Shown here: piece by piece, positions 1-10,623 of the stretch
How the letters are laid out: every line of letters begins with the position of its first letter
How positions within the stretch are numbered: position 1 is the stretch's first letter
NCBI GenBank assembly: GCA_900291925.1
Contig: UWYS01000029.1
Span: 372,001-436,000 of the forward strand
DNA: 64,000 nt
Direction of reading: 5' to 3'
Source: Thecaphora thlaspeos
Lineage: Eukaryota > Basidiomycota > Ustilaginomycetes > Urocystidales > Glomosporiaceae
The notes under the pieces: model-generated
The model's database searches: none
What the model saw: the letters and a program-made list of their open reading frames with translations, nothing else
What the model was told of the DNA's origin: nothing
Translations under genes and position numbers: made by a program

Positions 1-1832
1 TGCGTCTGCGTGACGGTACGCTGAGCGCCAATGGGTAGGGCCGACGATGGGGCTATCGATTCTGTTGATCCATTCGTTGATGGCAAGGACAAGGAAAAAG
101 GGAAACGTGAATCGGGCTTCGGCGAGGGAGACCCAAGACGACGAGGAACGAGGGCGGAGAACATACCTTGCCCAACGCGATACACTTCCAACAAGTCAAA
201 CGGGATTGTCGTCGAGAACGGCGACAACGCCGGTAGACCGCCGAGCGGGTCTGCGTGGCCGGGAAGCGTAGCTTGCGGGATGCCCGTTCCGCCCGTTACG
301 TTCCCCTCGCCCTTGGACGGTGCGCCCGCTCCACCGTAAAAGTAGTTGCGGACCTGTAGCGCCCGTAGCCGCTGCTTATACGTCTCGTCGAGGTCGACCA
401 CTCCACCCGACTTGGGCAGCTTGATCACGTTGACGCGCGGCAGAGAGATCCCGTCGGTGTTAGGGACACGGCCAGGGATAGAGGTGGAGCTACCGAAGAG
501 GCGGGTCATCTCTATGTTGAGCTTTTCGTGACCTATAACGACAATTGTGTCGACTATAGAAAGACACGAGCGACCAGACGGGTTACGACCCGGCGTGGTC
601 AGTTGCTGGCCGACAATGAGCGACGTCCGCCTTTCTGAGCTAGCCTTGCAGCCTGACTCACCTTTGAAAGCCTTGACGCAATGCTGGACGAAAGCGTACC
701 TCGACCTCGCATCGACCGTGATGACGCCGGGCGTGTCGATGAGCAGTCCCGACATCCTACTCCTAAAGTCCCTCGCCAGCCTGCGCTCCACACCTTCGGC
801 CAGCCAATCCACCACCCTCCTGAAGTGCCTCTCGTTCTCCCTGATGCTCTCCTTGCCCAGCCACAGCGACAGCGGTGCTACGCCGTGCGCCGTCGATGGA
901 CCGGGCGGGATGGCGCCCGTCGTCGGCGTGCTCGTGCCGAGGGGGAAAGCGGGCGAAGGCGAGGGAAGCGAAGCTAGAGGGAGAGGAGACAGCGGAAGCG
1001 CAGAGAGACAGCAGGGGAGTGGCGAGGCGCCCTCGCTGGGATCGAGGTTGACGACGACCGGCCACCATCCCGTGATGTCGCTCTGGCTTTCTTCCAGCTT
1101 GCGCTTCTTTCTGCTCTCCTCTGTCTCCTCCTCGGTCGCATTCGGGTAGATGATGCCATCGCCGCCCTTTCGAAGCGACTCTGCCACTTTACCGGCCTCT
1201 CCCTTGCCCAGGCTGGCAACGGCGGGCGAGCGGAGTGCGTAGTTGGAGAGGAATTTGATCAGGCTCGTCTTGCCTGCCGATTCCGGACCGAGGACCATGA
1301 CGCGCGGACCCTGGCCTTCCGGCCTGTAGGCGCTCGTCGAGCTGGTAGAAGCGGAGGCAGTATTGCCGTTGGACTGATCTGCGCCTGGCTCTTCGTCGGT
1401 CGCCCTGGGCGCGATGTAGCTGGGGTCCGAAGCGGACGAAGCGGACGAAGCGAGCGCTGTGAGCAGCTTGGGATCCTGCCTGAGCGCCTGCCTCGCCTGG
1501 ATCCTGGCTTTTTCGAGGTAGAGGTGGAGGTTGGCATACGAGGTGTAGGCGGGCGAAGGCTCGTCGGCGAGATACTCGGTCGTGACGCTACCAGCGATCT
1601 CGACCTCGGCACCTCGCCACGTCGAAATCGCCGCTTTCGCCTCTTCGCCGAAAGGGTACCATCGTTCCTGCGTGCCGCCGACCAGCTCTGCACCAAATAT
1701 TTCGGCATCGCCTGCGTCGGGCAAGAGGCGCACAGAGAGTCGCTCGTTGGGTTCCAGCTCGAAGCGGTACTCGGAGCGCGGCGGCAGCGTCACTCGCCGG
1801 ACAGAGGGGCCGGCCGCGGAGGGGTCCGCCAT
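1..1832 (-). CDS. CLP1: mRNA cleavage/polyadenylation factor CLP1 (3' partial)
   Basis: Exons on the minus strand are 1832-662, 553-167 and 61-1; the C-terminus lies beyond the window. The start ATG at 1832 opens with MADPSAAGPSVRRVTL. A P-loop GPESAGKTS sits near residue 180, followed by the Clp1 core with LIDTPGV. Exon 2 carries VIGHEKLNIEMTRLFGSS and the VREYFYG-like Clp1 C-terminal domain. Exon 3 reads QESIAPSSALPIGAQRTV, which is very characteristic of Clp1 C-termini. Clp1 is a nuclear P-loop protein of the polynucleotide kinase family that works in cleavage factor IA with Pcf11. Both introns (662-side donor to 554, 108 bp; 166-62, 105 bp) have GT...AG ends and keep frame. The 108-bp intron has no stop in frame. 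The family call is firm; only the last residues are missing. Confidence 0.93.
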   Translation of the reverse strand, partial: MADPSAAGPSVRRVTLPPRSEYRFELEPNERLSVRLLPDAGDAEIFGAELVGGTQERWYPFGEEAKAAISTWRGAEVEIAGSVTTEYLADEPSPAYTSYANLHLYLEKARIQARQALRQDPKLLTALASSASSASDPSYIAPRATDEEPGADQSNGNTASASTSSTSAYRPEGQGPRVMVLGPESAGKTSLIKFLSNYALRSPAVASLGKGEAGKVAESLRKGGDGIIYPNATEEETEESRKKRKLEESQSDITGWWPVVVNLDPSEGASPLPCCLSALPLSPLPLASLPSPSPAFPLGTSTPTTGAIPPGPSTAHGVAPLSLWLGKESIRENERHFRRVVDWLAEGVERRLARDFRSRMSGLLIDTPGVITVDARSRYAFVQHCVKAFKGESGCKASSERRTSLIVGQQLTTPGRNPSGRSCLSIVDTIVVIGHEKLNIEMTRLFGSSTSIPGRVPNTDGISLPRVNVIKLPKSGGVVDLDETYKQRLRALQVRNYFYGGAGAPSKGEGNVTGGTGIPQATLPGHADPLGGLPALSPFSTTIPFDLLEVYRVGQGMFSALVPRRLGSPSPKPDSRFPFSLSLPSTNGSTESIAPSSALPIGAQRTVTQT

Positions 1833-2128
1833 GGTGAAGACGTGGGAGAGGGTCGGCAGGTGAGGTTCGAGCGCGGCGAGGAGGAGACGGGATCGAAAGT
1901 GCCAGTAGGTGATGCGTCAGAGGTTCGGAATGGGCGAACTGTTGCTTCTGCGAGTGGCGAGATGGTGAAAGCGAGAAGGAATCAGGCCGAAGAGGGGCTG
2001 TCGATGTGAAGCAACCATGGAGCAACACGAGAAGAAATGTGTCCGTTCGCGCACGAATCCATGAGACAGAAAGCCAGAAGACATTAATGGTGAACATATA
2101 CAATGTAATTTTCACCATTGATAGCTGA
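1833..2128. other. CLP1 upstream region
   Basis: This stretch lies between the CLP1 start (minus) and tRNA-Gly (plus). It holds the CLP1 leader and promoter and the tRNA upstream flank. I see no coding frame and no clear TATA element. Confidence 0.4.
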
Positions 2129-2230
2129 GCATTGATAGTGTAGGGGTATCATGAGTCGTTGCCACTCATTGTCTGCTTGTAGATGATCAATCGATTCGAC
2201 TCGACCGGGGTTCGAGTCCCCGTCAATGCA
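2129..2230 (+). tRNA. tRNA-Gly(GCC) with a 31-nt intron
   Basis: The acceptor stem GCATTGA pairs with TCAATGC (2223-2229) and is followed by discriminator A. The T arm is CGGGG-TTCGAGT-CCCCG. The anticodon stem AGTCG (2154-2158) pairs with CGACT (2197-2201) once 2165-2195 is removed as an intron. The loop is then TT-GCC-A-T with anticodon GCC at 2161-2163. The intron begins after position 37, the canonical place for nuclear tRNA introns. A T-run at 2235-2238 can serve as Pol III terminator. The cloverleaf is complete; the D stem is only three pairs, one of them G-T. Confidence 0.92.
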
Positions 2231-2437
2231 TACCTTTTGTTTCCTTTTGTTCCGACCGGGACAGGACATTTAAGTCCGCCTTGTGTACGTCTTACCTTTC
2301 GGTTGGCTTTGAGTGTCGCAGCCCACATCAAGATTCCGTTCGAGGAGATCTTTTCATGTCTTTTCCGTGAATGGGCACAGTGCAAGGACTAGCGATATGT
2401 CTACAGTAGGCAGGTGAATGACTTCCCCATTCGCCCG

Positions 2438-4303
2438 TCAGATCTTGCTCCTCTTGGTACGCTCAAAGTAGTCGCGTAGCTTGAACTCGAGGCCGACCAT
2501 GTTGTTCTTATGCCTCATGAGCGCATCGAGCAGCTCGTCGTCCTCGAGGGTGACGGCGCCGGCGGCGGGATGGCTACCTTCCCTAAGCGCCTCGACCTCG
2601 GCCTCGCTGGGTAGGGCAAAGACGTTGAACGTCTGCTCCCAGTTGAGCGGTCCCTTACCCCTCAGCACCGCATCCCTGGCCTGCCTCGCCTCCCGCTTCT
2701 CCGAGGGTTTCGGTACAGCCGTGAGCTCGGGCACCTTCATCTTGAGGCCGGCCTTCTGGGCCGTCTCGACGTCGGCAAAGAATTGCGCACGGATCTCGGA
2801 GTCCGAGACCTTGTCGAGCGACGGCGGGTTCCACTTGGCGACGTCCTTCTTCCTCTCGCCCGTCTTGGGGTCGCGTTCGAGGACGTGGGTGACGCCCGTG
2901 TAAAAGTCGCGGCCAATCGAGAGGTCGCAGAAGGCGGTGGCCAGACGCATGTCGAAGCGGAACGCCTCCTCGATGTCGAGGCGACGCGCCTCGAGGATGG
3001 CCCGGAAGGTCACCTTGAGCGCGCGCGGCGACTTGGTCTTGAGGTCCTTGAGCGTCTTGGCGGCCCACTCCTTGACCTCGGGCGTGATGCTGGCGAGGCC
3101 GAGCTGGCGAAGCTCCGCGGCCGCCTGCGTGTTGTCTTCGCCCTGTGCGATCTCTTCGAGGCAGTTGAAGATGCTCTCGCAGGAGAGCTGTCCAAAGGCG
3201 TAGTCGAGCGCGATGCGGCGGTCGCCGAGGAACGCCGACTTGGAGAGCGCGCCCAGCTTGTCCGAGCTAAAGGGGTCCGCAGAGAACTCGGCGATGGCCG
3301 AGGCGACGAGTACAGGCTTGGTGGCAGCGTCGGCGGGTAGCGCGCTGAGGCGGTGGGCGACCGAGTCGATGCTGCTCGAGGCGATGTAGTGGGTGGCCAG
3401 ACCGGCGAGGTATGCCTCCTCTCCGCTGATCCGGGCGCCTGTCATGCCGAGGTACTGGCCGATCTTCCCGTCGAGGCGGGCAAGGACGCGGGTGACGCCG
3501 ACGTCGGGGAAGTAGCCAATACCGGTCTCAGGCATGGCGAACATTGTTCGCTCGGTGGCGATGCGGAAGGGTGCGTGGACCGAGAGGCCGACGCCGCCGC
3601 CCATGGTGATGCCGTCCATCATGCTGACAAAGACCTTGGGCTCGGCCTTGGCGAGGTCGCCCCCCTTTGTCCTGAGCACGGTGTGGGCGTCCTTGGCCTG
3701 CTCGCCGGAAGCGCGGACGCTGGCGGCCTCGCCCAGGCGAGCAATCCTGTAGTCGAGCTGAAACTCCTTCTGAAAGAACTCAGTGGCCTTGTTGCGCTTG
3801 TTGGCGTCGGACGAGTCGGCGAGCTTGACGATGTCAAGCACATCACCGCCGGAACAGAGTGCGCGGCCCTTGCCGCGGAGAAGGATGACGTGGCAATTTG
3901 GCGAGCGGGTGCAGTCGTCGAGGTGCTGGGTGATGAGGCCGACCATTTCGCTGTTGACGGCGTTGAGGGCCTTTTCGCGGTTGAGGACAATTGTGCGAAG
4001 GCCGCCCTCGGAGAGAAGCTGCACAAACTTGTTGTCCTGCGAGACGGCGGCGGCGGCCGAGTTGATGGAGCCGTTTGGCGCGGAGCGTAGGGGTGACGCC
4101 TGGACGGCGTCCGGATTGCTGGAGGACATGTGTCGCGAGACGACGTCAAGCCGGCGACTGGCGGCGGCGGCGGACGAGGGCTTGGGCGATGGAGGCATGG
4201 GTGCGAGGTGACGAGGGCGGGCGGCGAGGGCGGCGCTGGTGGTGGTGGATGTGCGGAGGAGACCTGCGGAAGCCAATCTTGACCTTGCTAGCGACGCTTG
4301 CAT
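2438..4303 (-). CDS. EHD3: 3-hydroxyisobutyryl-CoA hydrolase, mitochondrial
   Basis: Uninterrupted frame of 621 residues. The N-terminus (MQASLARSRLASAGLLRTST) is Arg/Ser/Ala-rich without acids, as in mitochondrial presequences. The crotonase fold starts near residue 90. It shows the oxyanion-hole segments GKGRALCSGGDVLDIV and MDGITMGGGVGLS, then the HIBCH signature MPETGIGYFPDVG. The C-terminal helical half contains FRFDMRLATAFC and DFYTGVTHVL. The enzyme hydrolyses 3-hydroxyisobutyryl-CoA in valine breakdown; the yeast homologue Ehd3 is also known as a mitoribosome-associated protein. It is longer than the animal enzyme because of presequence and C-terminal extensions. The last three residues are SKI, a weak match to the peroxisomal PTS1 consensus. 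The neighbour RIB4 is divergently transcribed. Confidence 0.93.
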   Translation of the reverse strand: MQASLARSRLASAGLLRTSTTTSAALAARPRHLAPMPPSPKPSSAAAASRRLDVVSRHMSSSNPDAVQASPLRSAPNGSINSAAAAVSQDNKFVQLLSEGGLRTIVLNREKALNAVNSEMVGLITQHLDDCTRSPNCHVILLRGKGRALCSGGDVLDIVKLADSSDANKRNKATEFFQKEFQLDYRIARLGEAASVRASGEQAKDAHTVLRTKGGDLAKAEPKVFVSMMDGITMGGGVGLSVHAPFRIATERTMFAMPETGIGYFPDVGVTRVLARLDGKIGQYLGMTGARISGEEAYLAGLATHYIASSSIDSVAHRLSALPADAATKPVLVASAIAEFSADPFSSDKLGALSKSAFLGDRRIALDYAFGQLSCESIFNCLEEIAQGEDNTQAAAELRQLGLASITPEVKEWAAKTLKDLKTKSPRALKVTFRAILEARRLDIEEAFRFDMRLATAFCDLSIGRDFYTGVTHVLERDPKTGERKKDVAKWNPPSLDKVSDSEIRAQFFADVETAQKAGLKMKVPELTAVPKPSEKREARQARDAVLRGKGPLNWEQTFNVFALPSEAEVEALREGSHPAAGAVTLEDDELLDALMRHKNNMVGLEFKLRDYFERTKRSKI

Positions 4304-5155
4304 GGCGATTCATGGGCCGACTATGGAGACGGAAGGGGAGGAGGAGGAGGAGGAGGAGGGGTCGGGCTTGGGCTTGGGCTTGGGCTCGGGTTCGGGGACG
4401 GCGACGTGGGACTGGTAAGGGGAGAATGTAATCAGCGGTTGCGGTGGGAGAGGGAAGGCTGAGGAGCGGGGAAAAAGCCGCCTGAAAAAAGGGCGGCGAA
4501 AGGCAAGGGCCAAGGCCAGCAGGGCTTCCTGGCTCCTGCTCGACCCTGCCCTGCCCTCTGAAAGGGACCGGAAGACCCGACCAGCGTCGGCCAAGCCGAC
4601 GAGACGGTGCGCAGGCAGGCCCAAGCAGGCCCAAGCAGGCAGAAGGCCAACGCCTGGCTCTCATCGGGAGATACAGACTACTCTCTGCAGCTCGACGCCG
4701 TCTGAGCTCGTCTCTGCCTCTGCTTAGTACCTCGGCAAGCGTCGAGGCTCACATCGGGCTCGAAGGCTTCGGCGGTTGGCCGAACGGCGTAGCGCCACCT
4801 CGTCGCCGGTAGTTAGGCCCGATCGCGCCGAGGGACTGGGGAGCGGTACCTCCTGCCTGGTTGGCTAGCTGGCCGGCCGGCTCCTCCACCTTTTCCTTGC
4901 TTTCTACCAACAGACAGGGCAGGCGAGCGGGCCAAGAGGCACACTGGCAGAGCCCGGCAGGTCGATCACCGCGCACAGCCCTTGCGGCGGATTAGAGCTC
5001 TCTTCACCCGCGCCGTCTTCTGCAAGCTTTGTGCGAAACCCACCACCATCGACCACCACCGCCCATCCCGACTGCCATCGCCTCTTCACGCTCCGCAGCC
5101 AGCACTTTCCCTGAGCCCCACTTTCCTGTCTCGCAAGCTCGCAACCATTCCCACC
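4304..5155. other. Divergent intergenic region EHD3-RIB4
   Basis: Bidirectional upstream region. It contains a short tandem stretch of GGA units followed by GGGCTT units at about 4337-4396, just upstream of EHD3, and CT/CCA-rich sequence before RIB4 that is probably its 5' UTR. No further gene is supported. Confidence 0.4.
4337..4396. repeat. GGA and GGGCTT short tandem repeats
   Basis: About seven GGA units are followed by four imperfect GGGCTT units in the EHD3 upstream region. Simple-sequence DNA, no coding meaning. Confidence 0.7.
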
Positions 5156-6025
<870 letters not shown>

Positions 6026-6618
6026 AAAAGAGCCACTGAGGCGTCGTTTGTCCCCCAGTCTCGCGAGATGTCGTTGTCTGTTCGCGGTCGTGGTCGTGGT
6101 CAGCCTTTGAGAGAGAAAGAGAAACGCTCCTAACGAACGTGAAAGGGGCCCTAGGCCCTACAAGGGCTGCAAACCGCTACACAGCGTCTCTTCCCCCATG
6201 ATATCTTATCAGCTGCGCCGTGCTCAGCCGCTATACGCCATGGGCTTGTGTGATTTGATTGCCTTGAGTTCACCTTGTCCGCTCGATCCGCGGAGCAAGG
6301 CACCAGCGACATACCATCTTCCATCGTCTCCTTGTTGTTCCTCCTCTCTCAGCTGGATCGCGCAGCGCTGCAGCGCAAGTCAGATCATCTAAAAAGGCTC
6401 TTCGGTGGGGGCGCGTGCGTGTGGGGACAATAGCAGTGTAGTAGGGTGACAATTCTGATCCACGCCGGCTGCCCGCCCACCCTGGACCAAGGACTTCCTC
6501 CCTTTTGCTTCGCCTCGTCTCCTTACGTCCTTGGCCGTACAGGTCATCGTTTTGATCGGTATCAACTGAGGGGAACGAAGTGCAAGCACAGGAAAAAAAG
6601 ATGAAGTGAACCCGCCCT
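6026..6618. other. 3' intergenic region RIB4 / ATP synthase e
   Basis: Convergent 3' ends of RIB4 (plus) and the ATP synthase subunit e gene (minus). No gene or structured element recognised. Confidence 0.35.
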
Positions 6619-7755
6619 TTACTTGTTTTCTTGCTCAAACTTCTCCAGGAACTTCTCGAGGTCGAAGGCGGGGTTCTCCGGGTCCGCGACGACTGTAAAT
6701 GGTGGAAAAGGGTGCAGTGGAGATGTAAAGTGGGTGGTCAGCAACTTAGCTTCGTTGGATGACAGAAGGGGAACCCGGCGTGATCGGTCACGAAGAACGT
6801 CGCGGCCGGGGCGGCTGTGGCGACTGAGCTACGCCCGGGGAGGCCATGCTCGACATACAGCTGCTAAGGCCCGCCCGAGAGACATCGTCGGCGGACCATG
6901 ACCGCAGCGGCTGGCGATCGACCTAGCCAAGCTAGGCGGTCCGAGACCCGAATGGACGACCATCTCAGAGACTGTTTCCCGAACAGAGAGAGTGAACACA
7001 GTGTCTCTGCATCCAATGATGCGGAACTTGAAGGAACTGTCATGACAGAGCAGCATCCGAGATCCGCTGGATGGCGTCCGGCGACGATGATCCTCCAGGT
7101 CACGGCAGAATGGTGCGGCGGACCATCAGGACCTGCCCACCTGGAACATGCCCGCCACTGTGCTTCCAAACACTTCTGAACTCTCTCCTGATGCGCAGCG
7201 CTCCACACGACCGACGAGACCTTCTTGCCAGGGTGCTGATGTTCGGACACTTACTACCGGTATCGGACTGCTTTGCGACGAGCTTTTGCGCGTAGGCCTT
7301 CTTGGCCTGCTTGATGAGGTCCTCCTTGTGCTTGTAAGCCCTCTGCGCGGCCTTTTGGTCCTCACGCGCCTGCAGTGTTCGGCGGTGAAAAATGCCGTAT
7401 CCAATGCCACCGACGAGGGCTGAGTAGCGAACCACCTGTGTTAGTAGGAGGGTATGAAAGCATCGGGGTCGCGACGTTCGTGGTTTGGAGTAGCAGTGTG
7501 CCGGAGAGTTGATGGCCGGCGATAACATAGCGTGCAGAACAGCGTCGGGTATCGAAGAGGACGAAGGAATAAAGTGAAGTGATGGGTCAGAGAGGACGTC
7601 TTATTGTCAGCCGGGCGCTTCTCTTGTGCCGAGTCACCATGCCCTTCTTCCCCGCACTTATGAGACCCCCGCCGATGTGCTTCCAAGAGGAACCTGGCAC
7701 CCCGTCGGTGCCGCAGTGTACGGGCAATACCCACGTTGAGTACTGGCGAGGTCAT
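6619..7755 (-). CDS. TIM11: Mitochondrial F1Fo ATP synthase subunit e
   Basis: Three exons, 7755-7735, 7435-7255 and 6692-6619, give a 91-residue protein. Exon 1 codes only MTSPVLN. Exon 2 reads VVRYSALVGGIGYGIFHRR, the single membrane helix with its conserved GxxxG dimerisation motif, followed by a charged coiled-coil segment with KAAQRAYKHKEDLIKQAKKA. Exon 3 ends with DLEKFLEKFEQENK. Subunit e sits in the Fo membrane part and, with subunit g, drives ATP synthase dimerisation that shapes cristae. The introns are long for this genome (299 and 562 bp). The donor of intron 2 is chosen as GTAAGT at 7254; an overlapping GTAGTA start would change one residue. Length and motif order fit the family well. 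Confidence 0.9.
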
Positions 7756-8469
7756 TGCTGCTATATGTGGTTGAGAAGGCGGGGAATTAGAGGGCAAAGA
7801 TGGACGACAGATGTGACGCCGAGGAAAGTCGAGGGCGCGGTTGGACGACGGTCTGGACAGGGAACGTCGGTCGGGCAGGAGAAGAAGATGTGTCGTCGAC
7901 GCCGAGCGAGACAGGAGCGGGAGAAGAGTAGGATGAGGAGTAGAGGTGGTAAGTGATGGTGAGATGTGGTGATTAGCGAGCAGTGGCGATGGCGAAAGGG
8001 TATCGGGAGCGTCCGTCGACATGACCGACCGGCCGTCCGCCCAAACTTCTCAAAATCACAAATCCCAGCAGCAGAGAGGCAGCAGGCGGGGGGATGGCGC
8101 TCGGCCCCGGGCCCGCCTGCACGCCTGCTGACTCGTCGTTGGATTTCGGGTGGCCGTCCGGCCAAGCCAAGGGTTGGATCGGCCAACGGAAGTCTGGCTT
8201 CGGTTCCGAGCTCAGCGGGGGCCGCGAGGGCGAGGCTGCAGCCCAGAGAGGCGGACGGGCGCAAAGCGCAGAGAGGGCGAGAGGGAGCGAGGGGCGCGCG
8301 AAGAATCAGCAGCGCTGTTCTGCTGGCCTGGCCTGGGCTGGCCTGGGCTGGCCTGGGCCCTGTGAGCGCACCGTCGCATCACCTCTGATACCTCTTCCTG
8401 CCCTATCATCCTCCTTCTCCACCCATCCCTCCACCCTTTCCCTTCATCACCTATACTCTCGTCGACATC
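7756..8469. other. Divergent region ATP synthase e / beta-NAC
   Basis: Upstream region shared by two divergent genes. It contains a tandem of GCCTGG/GCTGGCCTGG words at about 8324-8361 and a strongly CT-rich leader just before the beta-NAC start. No other gene seen. Confidence 0.4.
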
Positions 8470-9890
8470 ATGGTCCTCAACCAGGAGAAGCTTGCTAAGC
8501 TCCAGGCCGCCGCTCAGGCCAGCCGCAGCGGTACGTTCATCTCGCGCCTCGGCGCAAGACCAGCTTGCAGCACGAGATCACTGTACTGATAGACACCTTG
8601 CAAACGACATCACCCATTCCCCCTCTCTCAAACTCTGCTCTCTGGCTCCCGCTTTTGCAATACTGCCGTCCGTGATCCGACCACCGCTGCTCCTGGACCC
8701 AAACGCTCATGCGTCTCATGGCACGTCGCCCCTCGTCCGCTCGTCTTCTGGTACCCGCCTTCTTCTCCCGGCAAAATCCGCCCCCAACTGCTCATCTTCC
8801 TGTTCCTCTTCCTGAATCGATACTACTCTTCCATGTCGTCGCCCGCTATCGTCCGACTGCTCGCGGAACGCAACATGATCGATGCATGCGCACGGCCTCA
8901 ATGGTGGCTTCACTCTTCCGCTGCATCACTTCCTGCCGCTGCTCTCTGGGCCTCTTTCTTGACGCAGGTGGTAAGGGCACCCCTCGCCGTAAGGTCCAGA
9001 AGAAGCCCAAGGGCCCCAGCGGCGGTGAGGACACCAAGCTCCAGGCCGCGCTCAAGAAGCTCCAGGTCCAGCCCATCTCCGGTGTCGAGGAGGTCAACAT
9101 GTTCAAGGAGGATGGCAACGTCCTTCACTTCCAGAAGGCTCAGGGTGAGTAGAGCCGCAGCGGACACATGCACTCGCTATTCGAGGGCAGGGCAGAGGTC
9201 GGGGCAGGTTGGTCGACCTCGGAAGGGTCCGGGGAAGTTCCAACGTGCAAGGAATCAGGACGGGGGAGGCAAGGGACATTCAGCGCTGCCGGATGGCCGA
9301 GGCGGCTGTAAAGTCTGCAGCGGGCCATAGTAGGGCGATCAGGCGAGCGCCATATGGATGGCACCTACATGAAGGCGGCAGATACAGAGCAAGCGGCGCA
9401 GATGTGGCGCCGAGCGATCAACTGCGTCCGAGCCTCACCAACTCGAAAGAGACTCCAGTTTCGGCCAGAGCCGAATCACGCGGATCTCTGTGGGATGATG
9501 GTCTGCATTAAGCGCCATGGCATTAGACATGCTGGAAAGAATCACTATGCGGATAAGTTCCTGAGACTAAACCGCCACGTCTCCCATCATCTCCTTTCCC
9601 CCTTGCCCGCCGCAGTCCACGGCCTGACGAACGCCAACACCTTCACCGTTTACGGCCACGGCGCCGACAAGGAGCTGACCGAGCTCGTCCCGGGAATCCT
9701 CAATCAGCTCGGCCCGGACTCTCTCGCCTCGCTGCGCAAGCTTGCCGAGAGCTACCAGGCGATGAACGCCCAGCACGCCGCATCGCAGGCTGTTGCCGGC
9801 GGCAAGGAGGACGACGACGAGGTTCCGGATGTCGTCGAGAACTTTGACGAGGCGGACAAGGCTGAGGCCGAGGTTGACAAGCTCGACTAA
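8470..9890 (+). CDS. EGD1: Nascent polypeptide-associated complex beta subunit (BTF3/EGD1)
   Basis: Exons 8470-8530, 8968-9144 and 9616-9890 give 170 residues in frame. The N-terminus [16 protein letters not shown] and the ribosome-binding basic patch [10 protein letters not shown] are typical. The NAC domain follows with [19 protein letters not shown] and ANTFTVYG, and then [21 protein letters not shown]. The tail is acidic and ends near EVDKLD. With alpha-NAC it forms a dimer at the ribosomal exit tunnel that shields nascent chains and controls signal-recognition-particle access. Two long introns (437 and 471 bp) separate the exons, and the first exon is only 61 bp, common for highly expressed fungal translation genes. 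Confidence 0.93.
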
Positions 9891-10623
9891 AGTGCTGGCG
9901 ACTCACGCTGGCTCTTTTTTCCTTGTCCAGAGAGAGTGTTTGTCTTGAATTGCCCGTTGACTGTCGATAGGTGAAAAATAGCCATCCCGTTTCGCTCCCT
10001 TCGATTGGGTCGGTCGTACACGTTGCTGGCTATCGGAGAAGGTAGAGCCGCATCGCGTAGCGAGCGACCCCTGGTATACTCTTTCACCTACATTACCGCC
10101 ACTACTCTTTCGCTTGGCGTGTATCTTGTAGCTCATGTCATCCATCTTCTACGCCCGCCCGTTCGCCCGCACGCACGCACGCACACACACCCCACCCAAG
10201 ACAAATGTGTATGTCTCTTCCCCGTTGGTTATCGATGCGCAGATGTAGATTTCCCCTCGTGCGTGTGACAATCCTCGTTGACGCCGTCACCTGACGCACG
10301 GTCGATGTCTCTTCTATGGTGATGTTCTCCGTAGCACATAGAGCGCGGCGGTAGCACTGTGTGCGGGCCGTAAAAGGTGGATATCGGACGGAGGTCAGGT
10401 CACGCCAACTCTGTCTTCGTCCGGACCACCAGACGCCCAAAAGGCCCGACTCAGACAGTGCCAAGGGCAGACGCAGAAGCAGACGCACACACGTCCCTCC
10501 TTGTGGACAGCGCAAGTGATTATCAACCCTTTTTCGTTTCGCTACCGTTGAAAACCAAGAAAAAAACACACGGCGCACGAGAAGGAGATGCTACAATGGA
10601 CGAGATGCAAGACGAGGGCTCTT
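9891..10623. other. Convergent 3' region beta-NAC / EF-1 beta
   Basis: 3' flanks of two convergent genes. A GCAC/ACAC simple repeat lies at about 10168-10190. No gene recognised. Confidence 0.35.
10168..10190. repeat. GCAC/CA microsatellite
   Basis: Short tandem run of GCAC passing into CA units, between convergent genes. Confidence 0.7.
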
